Source: Paracoccus pantotrophus (lineage in GTDB: Bacteria; Pseudomonadota; Alphaproteobacteria; Rhodobacterales; Rhodobacteraceae). Taken from it: 64,000 nt of DNA. This document shows, one piece after another, positions 1-10,413 of this stretch; within the stretch, counting starts at the first letter, position 1; each line of letters starts with the position of its first letter. The notes beneath the pieces were generated by a model that was given only the letters and a program-made list of their open reading frames with translations, searched no databases and had not been told where the DNA came from. The stretch covers positions 68,501 through 132,500 of the forward strand of contig NZ_CP044423.1 in the NCBI RefSeq assembly GCF_008824185.1, given 5' to 3'. The translations under genes were made by a program, and so were the position numbers.

Positions 1-411
1 GATCATGCTGGCCGCCTGCTCGGCCGGCACGATGTCGCGCACCACGGCGCGGCTGATGACGAAGCCGGTGGTGGCGACGGCCTGGATCAGGCGGAAGACC
101 ATGAACCAGGCGGCATCCCTGGCCAGCAGCGCCCCCACGGTCGCCAGCAGGAAGATCGCAAACGAGCCCAGCACCACCGGCCGGCGGCCATAGCGGTCGC
201 TGATCGGGCCGCAAAGCAGTTGCAGCACCGCGCTGACCCCCAGGAAGGCCGAGACGGAAAGCTGCATGAAGCCGTATTCCACGCCGAAATCCCGCGCCAT
301 GGCCGGCAGCGAGGGCAGGAAGATGTTCATGGAAAGCGCCCCGGCGGCCGAGATCGAAACCAGGGTCAGAATGCTTGGCCGGCGGGGAAGGGAGGGGGTC
401 GCGCTGCTCAT
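1..411 (-). CDS. MFS drug efflux transporter, Bcr/CflA type (partial)
   Basis: This is the N-terminal part of a major facilitator transporter. The rest lies beyond the left edge of the window. Translation from the ATG at 411 gives a short cytoplasmic tail and a first hydrophobic helix (ILTLVSISAAGALSMNIFLP). The stretch PLPAMARDF-like then a second helix is followed by the loop 2-3 signature GPISDRYGRRPVVLGS near residues 65-80, which is the conserved MFS G-x-x-D-R-x-G-R-R motif. The short N-terminus with a LPALP-like segment before transmembrane helix 2 is typical of the Bcr/CflA 12-TM multidrug/proton antiporters. Substrate cannot be deduced. It is transcribed away from the DUF486-dnaB pair with a gap of about 60 bp, so it may be co-transcribed with them. 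About 137 residues are visible. Confidence 0.85.
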   Translation of the reverse strand, partial: MSSATPSLPRRPSILTLVSISAAGALSMNIFLPSLPAMARDFGVEYGFMQLSVSAFLGVSAVLQLLCGPISDRYGRRPVVLGSFAIFLLATVGALLARDAAWFMVFRLIQAVATTGFVISRAVVRDIVPAEQAASMI

Positions 412-474
412 GCCCGCACCTTTGCCCGGTCGGCGGGCAAAGGCAATCGCCTGTTTACAGGGCTCTGTTTCGCG

Positions 475-837
475 TCAATGCGCAGAACTGCCGAAATCGT
501 GGAAGATCAGGAAGGCGCCCAGGCAGATGCAGGCAAAGCCCGCCGCCACGTTCCAGGTCAGCCGCTCGCCCAGCCAGGCCCAGGAGAACAGCACGAAGAC
601 CGACAGGCTGATCACCTCCTGGATGGTCTTGAGCTGCGCGGCGTTGAAATGGCCGTAGCCGCTGCGGTTCGCCGGCACCTGCAGCACATATTCGAAGAAG
701 GCGATGCCCCAGCTGACCAGGATCACCAGCAGAAGCGGCGCGGCCTTGAATTTCAGATGCCCGTACCAGGCGACGGTCATGAACAGGTTCGACAGGATCA
801 GCAGGCCGATGGTGACGAAGGGCACCGGCAGGTTCAT
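475..837 (-). CDS. DUF486 family small membrane protein
   Basis: This 120-residue protein has four predicted transmembrane helices (about residues 5-25, 33-53, 72-90 and 95-113). The segment around GYGHFNAAQLKTIQEVISL in the middle is characteristic of the DUF486 family, which belongs to the drug/metabolite transporter fold. Full family length is about 115-120 residues, so the gene is intact. Function is unknown; a small-molecule export role is only an analogy with EmrE-like proteins. The start codon overlaps the dnaB stop (ATGA), so it is translationally coupled to dnaB and probably read from the same transcript. Confidence 0.85.
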   Translation of the reverse strand: MNLPVPFVTIGLLILSNLFMTVAWYGHLKFKAAPLLLVILVSWGIAFFEYVLQVPANRSGYGHFNAAQLKTIQEVISLSVFVLFSWAWLGERLTWNVAAGFACICLGAFLIFHDFGSSAH

Positions 838-2333
838 TCAGCGCGATCCCAGCTGCGATGCTTTTCCAGGTTGCCGAAGCGGGTGAAGCGGCCCTCGAAG
901 GACAGCTCGACCGTGCCGATCGGGCCGTGGCGCTGCTTGCCGATGATGACCTCGGCCTTGCCGTGGCAGGATTCCATGACCTGCTGCCAGGTGGCCATCT
1001 TGTCGAGGTCGTGGTCGGCGGGCTTTTCGCGCTCGCGGTAATATTCCTCGCGGAAGACGAACATGACGATGTCGGCATCCTGCTCGATCGAGCCGGATTC
1101 GCGCAGGTCGGACAGCTGCGGGCGCTTGTCCTCGCGGCTCTCGACCTGGCGCGACAGCTGCGAGAGCGCGATGACCGGGATGTCCAGCTCCTTGGCGACG
1201 GCCTTGAGGCCCTGGGTGATCTCGCTGACTTCGTTCACGCGGCTGTCCTTGGCCGAGGCGGCGCGCAGCAGCTGCAGATAGTCCACGATCAGCAGGTCCA
1301 GCCCCATGGTGCGCTTGAGCTTGCGGGCCCGCGCCGCCAGCTGGTTGATCGGCAGGGCGGGCGTGTCGTCGATGTAAAGCGGGCAGTTCTGCAGGTCGTG
1401 GGCGGCCTTGACGAAGCGGCGGAACTCGTCCTCGGTCATGTCGCCGCGGCGGATCGCCTCGCTGGGCACCTCGGCGGCCTCCGAGAGGATGCGCGCGGCC
1501 AGCTGCTCGGCCGACATCTCGAGGCTGAAGAAGCCGACGACGCCGCCCGCCACCGTGCCATGCGTGCCGTCGGGCAGCTCGCCCAGGCGATGCGCCTTGG
1601 CGACGTTGAAGGCGATGTTGGTGGCCAGCGAGGTCTTGCCCATCGAGGGCCGCCCGGCCAGGATGATCAGGTCCGAGCGGTTCAGCCCGCCCATCTTGCC
1701 GTCCAGGTCGACCAGCCCGGTCGAGATGCCCGACAGCCCGCCGCCGCGGCTGAAGGCGGCATTGGCGGCGTTCAGCGCCCCGGTGACGGCGGCCAGGAAG
1801 CTCTGGAAGCCGCGCTCGGCCACGCCCTGCTCGCCCAGCTTGTAGAGAACCTGCTCGGCCTCCTTGATCTGCTCCTCGGCGGAATCGCTGACCGTGACGG
1901 TGGCGGCACGCGCGGCGATGTCCTGCCCCAGCCCGATCAGCTCGCGGCGCAGGGCGAATTCGCGGATCATCTGCGCATAATCGCGCGCGGCATGGGACGA
2001 GATCGCCGCCCCGGCCAGCCGCGCCAGATAGGCCGGGCCGCCCAGTTCCTTCAGGCCGGCGTCATGCTCCATGAAGGCCTTGATCGTGACCGGGCTCGCC
2101 AGGGCGTTCCTGGCGATGCGCTCGGCGCAGATCTCGTAGATGCGGCGGTGGACCGGGTCGTAGAAATGCCCGGCCTGGATGATGCGCGAGACGTGGTCGT
2201 AGACCTCGTTATTGGTCAGCAGCGCGCCCAGCAATTGCTGCTCGGCCTCGATCGAGAAGGGCACCGCCTGGGCGGCGGCGGCCTCGGCGATCTCGCCGGG
2301 CTTCCTGATTTCGACGGCGCGCAACTCGCTCAT
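834..2333 (-). CDS. dnaB: replicative DNA helicase DnaB
   Basis: DnaB is the hexameric 5'-3' helicase that unwinds DNA ahead of the replisome. The 499-residue protein has the N-terminal primase-interacting domain (about residues 25-130, beginning SIEAEQQLLGALL) and a RecA-like C-terminal ATPase domain. The Walker A motif is AGRPSMGKTSLA at about residue 227. Walker B is LLIVDYLQLL, followed by the helicase motif H4 region (LSQLSRQVESREDKRPQLSDLRESG). Length is usual and there is no intein. The chosen ATG has a GGAGA element eight bases upstream; an in-frame alternative is not needed. Two DnaA boxes lie 37-84 bp upstream of the start, and the DUF486 gene overlaps the 3' end. Confidence 0.97.
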   Translation of the reverse strand: MSELRAVEIRKPGEIAEAAAAQAVPFSIEAEQQLLGALLTNNEVYDHVSRIIQAGHFYDPVHRRIYEICAERIARNALASPVTIKAFMEHDAGLKELGGPAYLARLAGAAISSHAARDYAQMIREFALRRELIGLGQDIAARAATVTVSDSAEEQIKEAEQVLYKLGEQGVAERGFQSFLAAVTGALNAANAAFSRGGGLSGISTGLVDLDGKMGGLNRSDLIILAGRPSMGKTSLATNIAFNVAKAHRLGELPDGTHGTVAGGVVGFFSLEMSAEQLAARILSEAAEVPSEAIRRGDMTEDEFRRFVKAAHDLQNCPLYIDDTPALPINQLAARARKLKRTMGLDLLIVDYLQLLRAASAKDSRVNEVSEITQGLKAVAKELDIPVIALSQLSRQVESREDKRPQLSDLRESGSIEQDADIVMFVFREEYYREREKPADHDLDKMATWQQVMESCHGKAEVIIGKQRHGPIGTVELSFEGRFTRFGNLEKHRSWDRAE

Positions 2334-2369
2334 CCCATGGTCTCCGACCTTCGACTCGGCTGGGAGCCG

Positions 2370-2417
2370 TTATCCACCTTATGCGCCCCGCGGTCCATCG
2401 GGATATGCTGTGGATAA
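2370..2417. promoter_or_regulatory. pair of inverted DnaA boxes upstream of dnaB
   Basis: TTATCCACC at 2370-2378 on the plus strand matches the DnaA box TTATCCACA at eight of nine positions. TGTGGATAA at 2409-2417 is a perfect box on the minus strand. A weaker TGTGGACGG follows at 2420-2428. The boxes lie between pyrE and dnaB, just upstream of the dnaB start. This suggests direct DnaA control of dnaB transcription; an origin role is unlikely because no dnaA, dnaN, hemE or parAB genes are nearby and no AT-rich unwinding region is seen. Confidence 0.5.
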
Positions 2418-2460
2418 GCTGTGGACGGAATGCCGCCCCTCGCGCCGGTGGCCAGGGCGG

Positions 2461-2529
2461 CATGGGTATTTGGGCAACAGAGAAGAATGGAGCGCCGCGC
2501 CCGTCTTCTTCGTTCATCAAATACCCATG
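2461..2529. repeat. inverted pair of the GGGTATTTG dispersed repeat
   Basis: Two copies of a repeat core face each other: one on the plus strand at 2464-2490 (GGGTATTTGGGCAACAGAGA then AGAATGG) and one on the minus strand at 2501-2526. The outer 11 bases (catgggtattt, 2461-2471, and its exact complement at 2519-2529) form perfect arms, so the unit can fold as a hairpin. It sits between the end of pyrE and dnaB. The same core recurs at five other intergenic sites in this window. Confidence 0.7.
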
Positions 2530-2572
2530 CGGCCGTGCCGAGAGGCGCCGTGGTTGCGCGTCTGGCGCCGGA

Positions 2573-3244
2573 TCAGGGATGCGCGGCCTGCCAGGCGCGG
2601 GGATCGGTCAGGAAGCTTTCGACCTCGGCGAGCGTTGCCTGGTCGTAGAAGCCCTGCGCCTTGGCCTCGGCCAGCACGTCCCACCAGGTGCAGAGATGGT
2701 GCAGCCGGACGCCATGGTCGGCCAGGCGCTGCGTGGTTTCCGGGAAGATGCCGTAATAGAAGATGACCGCCGTATGGCCGCAGGTGGCGCCGGTCTCGCG
2801 GATCGCGTCGACGAAGCTCAGCTTCGAGCCGCCGTCGGTGGTCAGATCCTCGACCAGCAGCACGCGCTGGCCCTCGGTCATGGCGCCCTCGATGCGGGCG
2901 TTGCGGCCGTAGCCCTTGGGCTTCTTGCGCACATAGGTCATCGGCAGTTCCAGCCGCTCGGCCACCCAGGCGGCGAAGGGGATGCCCGCCGTCTCGCCGC
3001 CGGCGACGTTGTCGAAGGCGGCGAAGCCCGCCTCGCGCAGCACCGTCGCCGCCAGGAAATCCATCAGCGTCGCGCGGATGCGCGGAAAGCTGATCAGCTT
3101 GCGGCAGTCGATATAGGTCGGCCCCTTCAGCCCCGAGGCATAGGTATAGGGCTCGGCGGCGTTGAAATGCACCGCCTTGATCTCCAGCAGCATGCGGGCG
3201 GTCAGCCGGGCGATTTCCTCGCGCGGGGGAAAGGGCAGGGTCAT
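2573..3244 (-). CDS. pyrE: orotate phosphoribosyltransferase
   Basis: PyrE joins orotate to PRPP to give orotidine 5'-phosphate in de novo pyrimidine synthesis. The 223-residue protein contains the type I phosphoribosyltransferase PRPP loop VLLVEDLTTDGGSK (about residues 128-141, acidic pair ED) and the flexible catalytic loop with RKKPKGYGRNA near residue 105. An early segment YTYASGLKGPTYIDCRKL matches the alphaproteobacterial PyrE family. The ATG overlaps the stop codon of pyrC (ATGA), so the two genes form a translationally coupled pyrCE operon. The gene is complete. Confidence 0.95.
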   Translation of the reverse strand: MTLPFPPREEIARLTARMLLEIKAVHFNAAEPYTYASGLKGPTYIDCRKLISFPRIRATLMDFLAATVLREAGFAAFDNVAGGETAGIPFAAWVAERLELPMTYVRKKPKGYGRNARIEGAMTEGQRVLLVEDLTTDGGSKLSFVDAIRETGATCGHTAVIFYYGIFPETTQRLADHGVRLHHLCTWWDVLAEAKAQGFYDQATLAEVESFLTDPRAWQAAHP

Positions 3245-4284
3245 GCGGGATCCTCGAGGTGCCAGTAGAGCGGGAAGCCGGGGTCGAAGACGGTGACGGT
3301 CTCGTCGCCGGCCGGGATATGGGTCGGATATGCGGCAGGCGTGTCGCGCTTCACCAGGCGGATGCGGTCCTGGTTCGGCGCCATGCCGTAGAAGCCGGCG
3401 CCGTGGAGCGAGGCGAAGCCTTCCAGCCGGTCGAGCGCATCCTCCTCCTCGAAGACCTGCGCGAGGATCGACATGGTGTTCGGCGCGGTGAAGCAGCCGG
3501 CGCAGCCGCAGGCCGATTCCTTGGCGCGGTCCGGGTGCGGCGCCGAATCGGTGCCCAGGAAGAAACGCGCGTCCCCCGAGGTCGCGGCGCGGCGCAGCGC
3601 CAGCCGGTGGGTTTCGCGCTTGGCGACCGGCAGGCAGTAGTAATGCGGCCGGATGCCGCCCGCCAGGATGTGGTTGCGGTTGATGACCAGGTGATGCGTG
3701 GTGATGGTGGCGCCGATATCCTCGTTCGCCGCGACGTAATCCACCCCGTCCGAGGTGGTGACATGTTCCATCACCACCCGCAGGCCGGGGGTGGCGCGGC
3801 GGATCGGGTCCAGGACGCGGTCGATGAACACGGCCTCGCGGTCGAAGATGTCCACCGCCGGATCGGTGACCTCGCCATGGACGCAGAGCGGGATGCCGGC
3901 CTGGGCCATGGCCTCGAGCACGCCGCGCACCTTGTCGAAATCGCGCACGCCCGAGGCCGAATTGGTGGTCGCCCCGGCCGGGTAGAGCTTGACCGCCGAG
4001 ATGATTCCCTGCGCATGGGCGGCCAGCACATCGGCCGGATCGCTGGTTTCGGTCAGGTAGAGCGTCATCAAGGGACGCAACGTCATTTCCGGGGCCAGGG
4101 CGGCGCGGATGCGGTCGCGATAGGCCGCGGCCTGCGCCCCGGTCACCACCGGCGGCACCAGGTTCGGCATGATGATCGCCCGGCCGAAATGGCCGGAAAA
4201 TGAAGCCACTGCCTGCAGCATGGCGCCATCGCGCAGATGCAGGTGCCAGTCGTCGGGGCGTCGGAGCGTCACGGATTTGGTCAT
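3241..4284 (-). CDS. pyrC: dihydroorotase, class II (PyrC)
   Basis: PyrC closes carbamoyl aspartate to dihydroorotate, the third step of pyrimidine synthesis. The 347-residue protein begins MTKSVTLRRPDDWHLHLRDG; the HLHLRDG motif supplies two zinc-binding histidines. The carbamylated-lysine segment is AVKLYPAGATTNS, further metal-binding histidines occur in the EHVTTSDGV and ITTHHLVINRNH stretches, and the catalytic aspartate is in FLGTDSAPH. Start: a longer open frame reaches 4356, but family alignment and an AGAGGGA ribosome site put the start at 4284. It is followed immediately by pyrE with a four-base overlap. This is the E. coli-like class, not the larger class I enzyme. Confidence 0.95.
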   Translation of the reverse strand: MTKSVTLRRPDDWHLHLRDGAMLQAVASFSGHFGRAIIMPNLVPPVVTGAQAAAYRDRIRAALAPEMTLRPLMTLYLTETSDPADVLAAHAQGIISAVKLYPAGATTNSASGVRDFDKVRGVLEAMAQAGIPLCVHGEVTDPAVDIFDREAVFIDRVLDPIRRATPGLRVVMEHVTTSDGVDYVAANEDIGATITTHHLVINRNHILAGGIRPHYYCLPVAKRETHRLALRRAATSGDARFFLGTDSAPHPDRAKESACGCAGCFTAPNTMSILAQVFEEEDALDRLEGFASLHGAGFYGMAPNQDRIRLVKRDTPAAYPTHIPAGDETVTVFDPGFPLYWHLEDPA

Positions 4285-4412
4285 GATTTTCCCTCTATAC
4301 CGGGTGCGGCAGCAAGGCCATAGGGCAAAGATCCCGTCCACCGGGGCTCTTGGCATTTCGTCGCCATGGGCGCAGCCTTGCCCGCCTGTTGTTCGCTTAA
4401 AGGGAATTCGTG

Positions 4413-4727
4413 ATGGGTTTCGGCAAGATGAATTATGCGGCGATGCAGGCGCCGCTGCTGCTGTGGCAGCAGATGGCGCGCATGGCCTGGGAATCGCAGA
4501 TGGTCATCGCCCTGCGGACGGCGGGGATGATGGGGCTGTTGCGCCAGGACGCGGCCGAGCCGCAGCGCATGGTGGTCGAGAAGGCCGATGCCGCCTCCGA
4601 GGCGCTGCATGCCGCGCTGCGCGCCGCCGGGCGGGGCGAGCGGGCTGACCGGGTGATGGCGGCGGCGCTGCGGCCCTATCGCAAGCGCACCCGCGCCAAT
4701 GTGCGGCGCCTTTCGGGCAAGGACTGA
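4413..4727 (+). CDS. small alphaproteobacterial protein of unknown function
   Basis: This 104-residue protein is rich in methionine and alanine in its first half (YAAMQAPLLLWQQMARMAWE) and ends in a basic tail (RPYRKRTRANVRRLSGKD). The composition and likely helical character recall small phasin-like or polyhydroxyalkanoate-granule proteins, but no diagnostic motif supports that. An AAAGGGA ribosome site precedes the ATG by eight bases; an in-frame GTG lies three bases upstream. It is divergent from pyrC and is followed by a good rho-independent terminator, so it is probably a single-gene unit. Coding looks real because of strong third-position GC and the flanking signals. Confidence 0.6.
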   Translation: MGFGKMNYAAMQAPLLLWQQMARMAWESQMVIALRTAGMMGLLRQDAAEPQRMVVEKADAASEALHAALRAAGRGERADRVMAAALRPYRKRTRANVRRLSGKD

Positions 4728-4763
4728 CGGGCGACCGGCCAGGCCGGCCCGCCGGAAAGGAAG

Positions 4764-4799
4764 AACGCGCCCCGGCGAGGGCGCGTTTCGGTTTTCGGA
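4764..4799 (+). terminator. rho-independent terminator (serves both directions)
   Basis: An eight-base stem (aacgcgcc, 4764-4771, with ggcgcgtt, 4780-4787) is followed by tttcggtttt on the plus strand. It lies between the 3' ends of the small unknown gene and the convergent gap gene. The T-tract is better for the plus-strand gene. Confidence 0.7.
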
Positions 4800-4827
4800 T
4801 CGAGCCCTTGCGGGTTCAGATGCGGGT

Positions 4828-5829
<1,002 letters not shown>

Positions 5830-6069
5830 AGGTTTCCTCCGCCGCTGATGATGTTCGCGCTGCAAATAGCCCGCATCGCCGGGGAAATGCAAATGCCTGC
5901 GAGCGGAAGGGGCGGAAACCGGGCCGAAAGGGCCATGCCGGGGCATTGTTGCGACATATGGTCGCTGCCGCGGCGTCCGGCCGGCGGCGCGGATGTCTGG
6001 CGCCGGCGGGGCGGGCCGCCTGCCGCGAGGGCCGATGCTGCAGAGCGGCGAATCGCCGCGCCGGGCGCC

Positions 6070-6213
6070 TCAGCGCCAGAAGCTGAGATATTCGATCAGG
6101 CCGGCGAATTCCTTGCCCAGGAACAGCGGCAGGTTCCAATGCAGCACCAGCGCATCCGCGGCGAAAAGGCCCAGGATCAGAAGCCCCAGCACCAGCGCGA
6201 TCCGATTTGTCAT
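6070..6213 (-). CDS. 47-residue single-pass membrane protein
   Basis: From the ATG at 6213 the frame encodes 47 residues: a short basic start MTNR, a hydrophobic helix IALVLGLLILGLFAADALVL, and an amphipathic tail ending EYLSFWR. I recall similar 45-50-residue proteins beside gap genes in Rhodobacteraceae, where they tend to inherit the dehydrogenase name; there is no resemblance to that enzyme. The codon pattern is normal and it stops cleanly. It lies 240 bp upstream of gap on the same strand. Function is unknown, perhaps a small membrane regulator. Confidence 0.55.
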   Translation of the reverse strand: MTNRIALVLGLLILGLFAADALVLHWNLPLFLGKEFAGLIEYLSFWR

Positions 6214-6693
6214 GCCATCCGTCCCGTCCTTGCCGTTTTCCTGGCCCGCCGTCCCCTGGCCCGCCGTCCCCTGGCGCGATGCGCCGCTCCCGCCCCCTGC
6301 TAGGGCAGAGGCCGGGGCCGGGCAAGCCTTTGCGGCTGGCCGCCGGACGCGGTGCCGCGATCGGCGAGGGCACCAGCGCCGGGCGGCCTTGACGCGATGT
6401 GCCGGACGGCCCGGCCGTCGCGTGCCACGGGCCCGGTTGCCATGCGGTCCCGGTTGCCGTCTGCCATGTGCCGGCAGGCGGCGCGCCCGGCCTGCCTGGA
6501 TGCCGTGCCGGGTGACCCGGACCGGATGCCGCGCCGGGCGGCCTGCTGCTGCGCGAAGCCGATGCGGTACGATGCCGTGCGGGGCGACCCGTGCGGCGCG
6601 TGGCGGCCCGGGGCCGCGTCGGGTGGTCGGCGAGGCCGCGGCGCGTGGCGGCGGCCTTGCCACGGCCTGCCGGATCGCGGGTGCCGGCGCCCA
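6214..6693. other. gene-free, very GC-rich stretch with short repeats
   Basis: No convincing gene is seen between the small membrane protein and fliG. A 15-bp unit (ctggcccgccgtccc) is repeated exactly in tandem at 6241-6255 and 6256-6270. From about 6395 to 6600 there is a series of imperfect units around gatgccg(t)gccgggtgacccgg, which read as degenerate low-complexity DNA. Long open frames here are in the composition-driven non-coding phases. I see no clear promoter or terminator. Confidence 0.5.
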
Positions 6694-7755
6694 TCAGCCG
6701 GGCGGGGCTTGCGGTTCTTCCTCCTCTCCCTCCTCCTCGGTCTCCTGGGCGATCAGGAACAGGTCGCCCGCCGCCTCCATGCGGCGGATCGTGACCACGA
6801 CCTGGTCCATCGCCTCCTCGGCATCGCGGGCCGAGACCTTGCCGAGCGCCTCGATCTCTTCGCGCATCGATTCGGCCAGGCGCGAGGAAATGCCGCCGAG
6901 CAGGAAATCCACGGTCTCGCGCGCCGGGCCGCGGGCGCCGGCCAGCGCCTTGAGCAGCACGGGATTGTCCACCTCGCGCAGGATGCGGGCGATGTCGCGC
7001 CGGTCGATGCGGCGCGGGATATGCGCCCAGGTGAAGATGGTCTTGCGCACCTCGCCGGCAAAGGCGGCATCATCGTCCTCGAGCCCGGCCAGGACGCTGT
7101 CGCGCATGCTGGAGGGCGAGAAGTTCAGGATCGCGCCGACCTTTTCGCCGGCCTTGCCCTCCAGCGCCGGCTGCGGCACGGCGTCGGCGGCCTGGATCAG
7201 CGCCCGGCCGATGCGTTGCAGCGCCTCGGGGGTGATGCCGCCGGTCAGCGACATGGCATAGGCGATCTGGCGGGCGCGTTCCTGGTCCAGCAGGCCGAAC
7301 ACCTCGGCCGCGCGCGGCACCGGCAGTTTCGAGAACATCACCGCCCCGATCTCGACCGCTTCGGTCCGGGCCAGTTCGGCCAGGAGCGCGGGCGGCAGGG
7401 CGGCGATGCTGTCCCAGGGATCGCCGGCCCCGTGCAGCGCCGCCATGCGCCGCAGCTGGTCGGTCGTATCGGGCGAGAGATGGCCGTCGAGCAGGTCCAG
7501 GGTGCCGTCGATGTCGCCCGGAAAGGACAGGCCGACCGCCTCCAGCCGGTCGCAGAACTCGGCCACGATGGCATTGCGCGTCTCGCGGTCGATCATGCCC
7601 ATCAGCGCCATTTCCTGCGCCAGGTCGGTCTGCAGTTCGGGCGGCAGCCGGGCCAGGTCGATATCCCCGCCCTCGGCCAGCACCAGCCGCACGATCACCG
7701 CCGCCTTTTGCCGCGGACTGAGCCCCGCCGTCGCCCCGAGCGCCGGAACACCCAT
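6694..7755 (-). CDS. fliG: FliG-like flagellar motor switch protein (orphan)
   Basis: FliG is the rotor protein that transmits torque from the stator in the flagellar C-ring. This 353-residue protein begins LSPRQKAAVIVRLVL (FliG N-domain start). Its C-terminal part shows the FliG middle and C-domain layout, with DNPVLLKALAGARGPARETV and FLLGGISSRLAESMREEIE, the latter corresponding to the FliG C-terminal helices carrying charged torque residues. The tail is unusual: acidic EETEEEGEEEEPQAPPG. No other flagellar gene lies near it; neighbours are purB and the region upstream of gap. It could be a displaced motor gene or a paralogue used elsewhere. The gene is complete. Confidence 0.8.
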   Translation of the reverse strand: MGVPALGATAGLSPRQKAAVIVRLVLAEGGDIDLARLPPELQTDLAQEMALMGMIDRETRNAIVAEFCDRLEAVGLSFPGDIDGTLDLLDGHLSPDTTDQLRRMAALHGAGDPWDSIAALPPALLAELARTEAVEIGAVMFSKLPVPRAAEVFGLLDQERARQIAYAMSLTGGITPEALQRIGRALIQAADAVPQPALEGKAGEKVGAILNFSPSSMRDSVLAGLEDDDAAFAGEVRKTIFTWAHIPRRIDRRDIARILREVDNPVLLKALAGARGPARETVDFLLGGISSRLAESMREEIEALGKVSARDAEEAMDQVVVTIRRMEAAGDLFLIAQETEEEGEEEEPQAPPG

Positions 7756-7815
7756 GGATTGCCCCCGATTCCAAACCTGTCGGGGGCAATCTGGCAGGGA
7801 AAAGCGAACAGGCGG

Positions 7816-9132
<1,317 letters not shown>

Positions 9133-9231
9133 GCGGGGCTCCTTGGGTTTGCCGGGGTTTTAGCGACAAGGCCCCGCACCCGCAACCGCAGCCGGCAGGG
9201 GCACGGCGGCCCCTGCACGGCCGCTGCCGAT

Positions 9232-10413
9232 TCAGGCCAGGACCAGCGGCTGGCCGTTCTGCGCATGGCGCTGCGCCAGCTTGCGCGCCTTGCGCCCCGA
9301 GGCCAGCATCCGCGCCCCCTCGGGGGCATGGCTGCGCGCGGCCAGTTCGGGGAAGATGGCAAGGATTTCCCCGACCGCCGGGGCGGGCAGGGCGGCAAGG
9401 GCCTGCGGGCCCAGATAGAGCGATTCGGTCGCGGCGCCGTTGGCCCGGACCACCTCGTGCCGGTCGAAGAGGATATGGACATATTCCACCTCGGCCAGGT
9501 CTGTGGCGCGCTCGACGCCCTCGATCTGCAAGAGCTGCTTGGCGGCGACCAGGATCTCGTCGGTGCCGAACATCCGCTGCGCGATGCGCGAGCGCAGCAG
9601 GATCCGGTGCTGCGGCGAGACGGTCAGGTTCGCCGAGGGCATGTTCGGCCCCAGTGCCCCGGCCTTGATGCGGACGGGCATCAGCCGGGCGTCATGGGCG
9701 GCCAGCCGGTCGGCGGCAAAGCGGCGGCGGCCGATCCAGCGGACCGGCTGCGGGCCGTGGTCGGCCGTCAGCACCAGATCGCCCACCGACAGGCATTCGA
9801 CCGGAACCGGGCCATCGGGCGTGTCGATCAGCGTGCCGGCGGTGAAGCAGGGAAAGACGTCGTCGTCGTCAAGGACCAGCGTGCCGGCGGGATTGTAGGC
9901 GATGTTGACCACCAGCGTGTCAAGCAGGTTCTGCACCGCTGACAGAACCGGGCCGGTCAATACACCGCCGAGGTCCGAGATGTTCACATTCGCAAGATTG
10001 ATTTGCTGTCCAAGGATGGTGCCGGTGATCTTGACGCCGATATGGTCCTTGTCCAGGGGCTGGTCGGAGACGAAATAGGTGTCCTCGCCGTCCACGACGA
10101 AAGAGCCGTTGATCGGGTTCAGTTGCACCTTGAGCTGGGCAACCAATGGAACGCCCACGCTGGCCGCTGCCGAGGACAGCGTGCCGGTGCCTGCGAAGGT
10201 GCCGCCCGACAGCAGCGGATTGCCCTCGCCATCCACCAGCGAGACATCGTCGCCCCGGCGCAGCGTGGTGGCCTGCGAGGCATCCACGTCATATTGCGCA
10301 AATTGGGTCGAGCCGGCGAGTCTGTTCAGCAGGAGATTGCTGCCGAGACTGAGAACCGGGGTCGCGGCCTCCAGGTCGATGGTCGCATCAGGTATTTCAG
10401 TGAAAAAAGGCAT
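9232..10413 (-). CDS. Hint-domain protein with beta-rich N-terminal region
   Basis: The 393-residue protein has two parts. Residues 1-190 form a polar, beta-rich region (LRRGDDVSLVDGEGNPLLSG, DGEDTYFVSDQPL) ending in an acidic linker DDDDVFP. Residues from 191 form a Hint (hedgehog/intein, Hint_2-type) domain: it opens CFTAGTLIDTPDGPVPVE, with the nucleophile cysteine, and carries the block-B-like TVSPQHRILLRS with the expected histidine. The C-terminal splice residues of true inteins are not visible, so autocleavage after the linker rather than splicing is the likely activity. No classic signal peptide is seen; export by type I secretion is possible. The gene is isolated between purB and the glnA terminator. 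Confidence 0.8.
   Translation of the reverse strand: MPFFTEIPDATIDLEAATPVLSLGSNLLLNRLAGSTQFAQYDVDASQATTLRRGDDVSLVDGEGNPLLSGGTFAGTGTLSSAAASVGVPLVAQLKVQLNPINGSFVVDGEDTYFVSDQPLDKDHIGVKITGTILGQQINLANVNISDLGGVLTGPVLSAVQNLLDTLVVNIAYNPAGTLVLDDDDVFPCFTAGTLIDTPDGPVPVECLSVGDLVLTADHGPQPVRWIGRRRFAADRLAAHDARLMPVRIKAGALGPNMPSANLTVSPQHRILLRSRIAQRMFGTDEILVAAKQLLQIEGVERATDLAEVEYVHILFDRHEVVRANGAATESLYLGPQALAALPAPAVGEILAIFPELAARSHAPEGARMLASGRKARKLAQRHAQNGQPLVLA

Noticed and set aside
2370..2530. Chromosomal or plasmid origin at the DnaA boxes
   Set aside because: Only two good boxes, no AT-rich unwinding segment and no dnaA/repABC/parAB neighbours.
6395..6600. Imperfect repeats that could suggest a CRISPR array or origin iterons
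   Set aside because: Units are not of constant length or spacing, spacers are absent, and no cas or rep genes are nearby; better explained as low-complexity GC-rich DNA.
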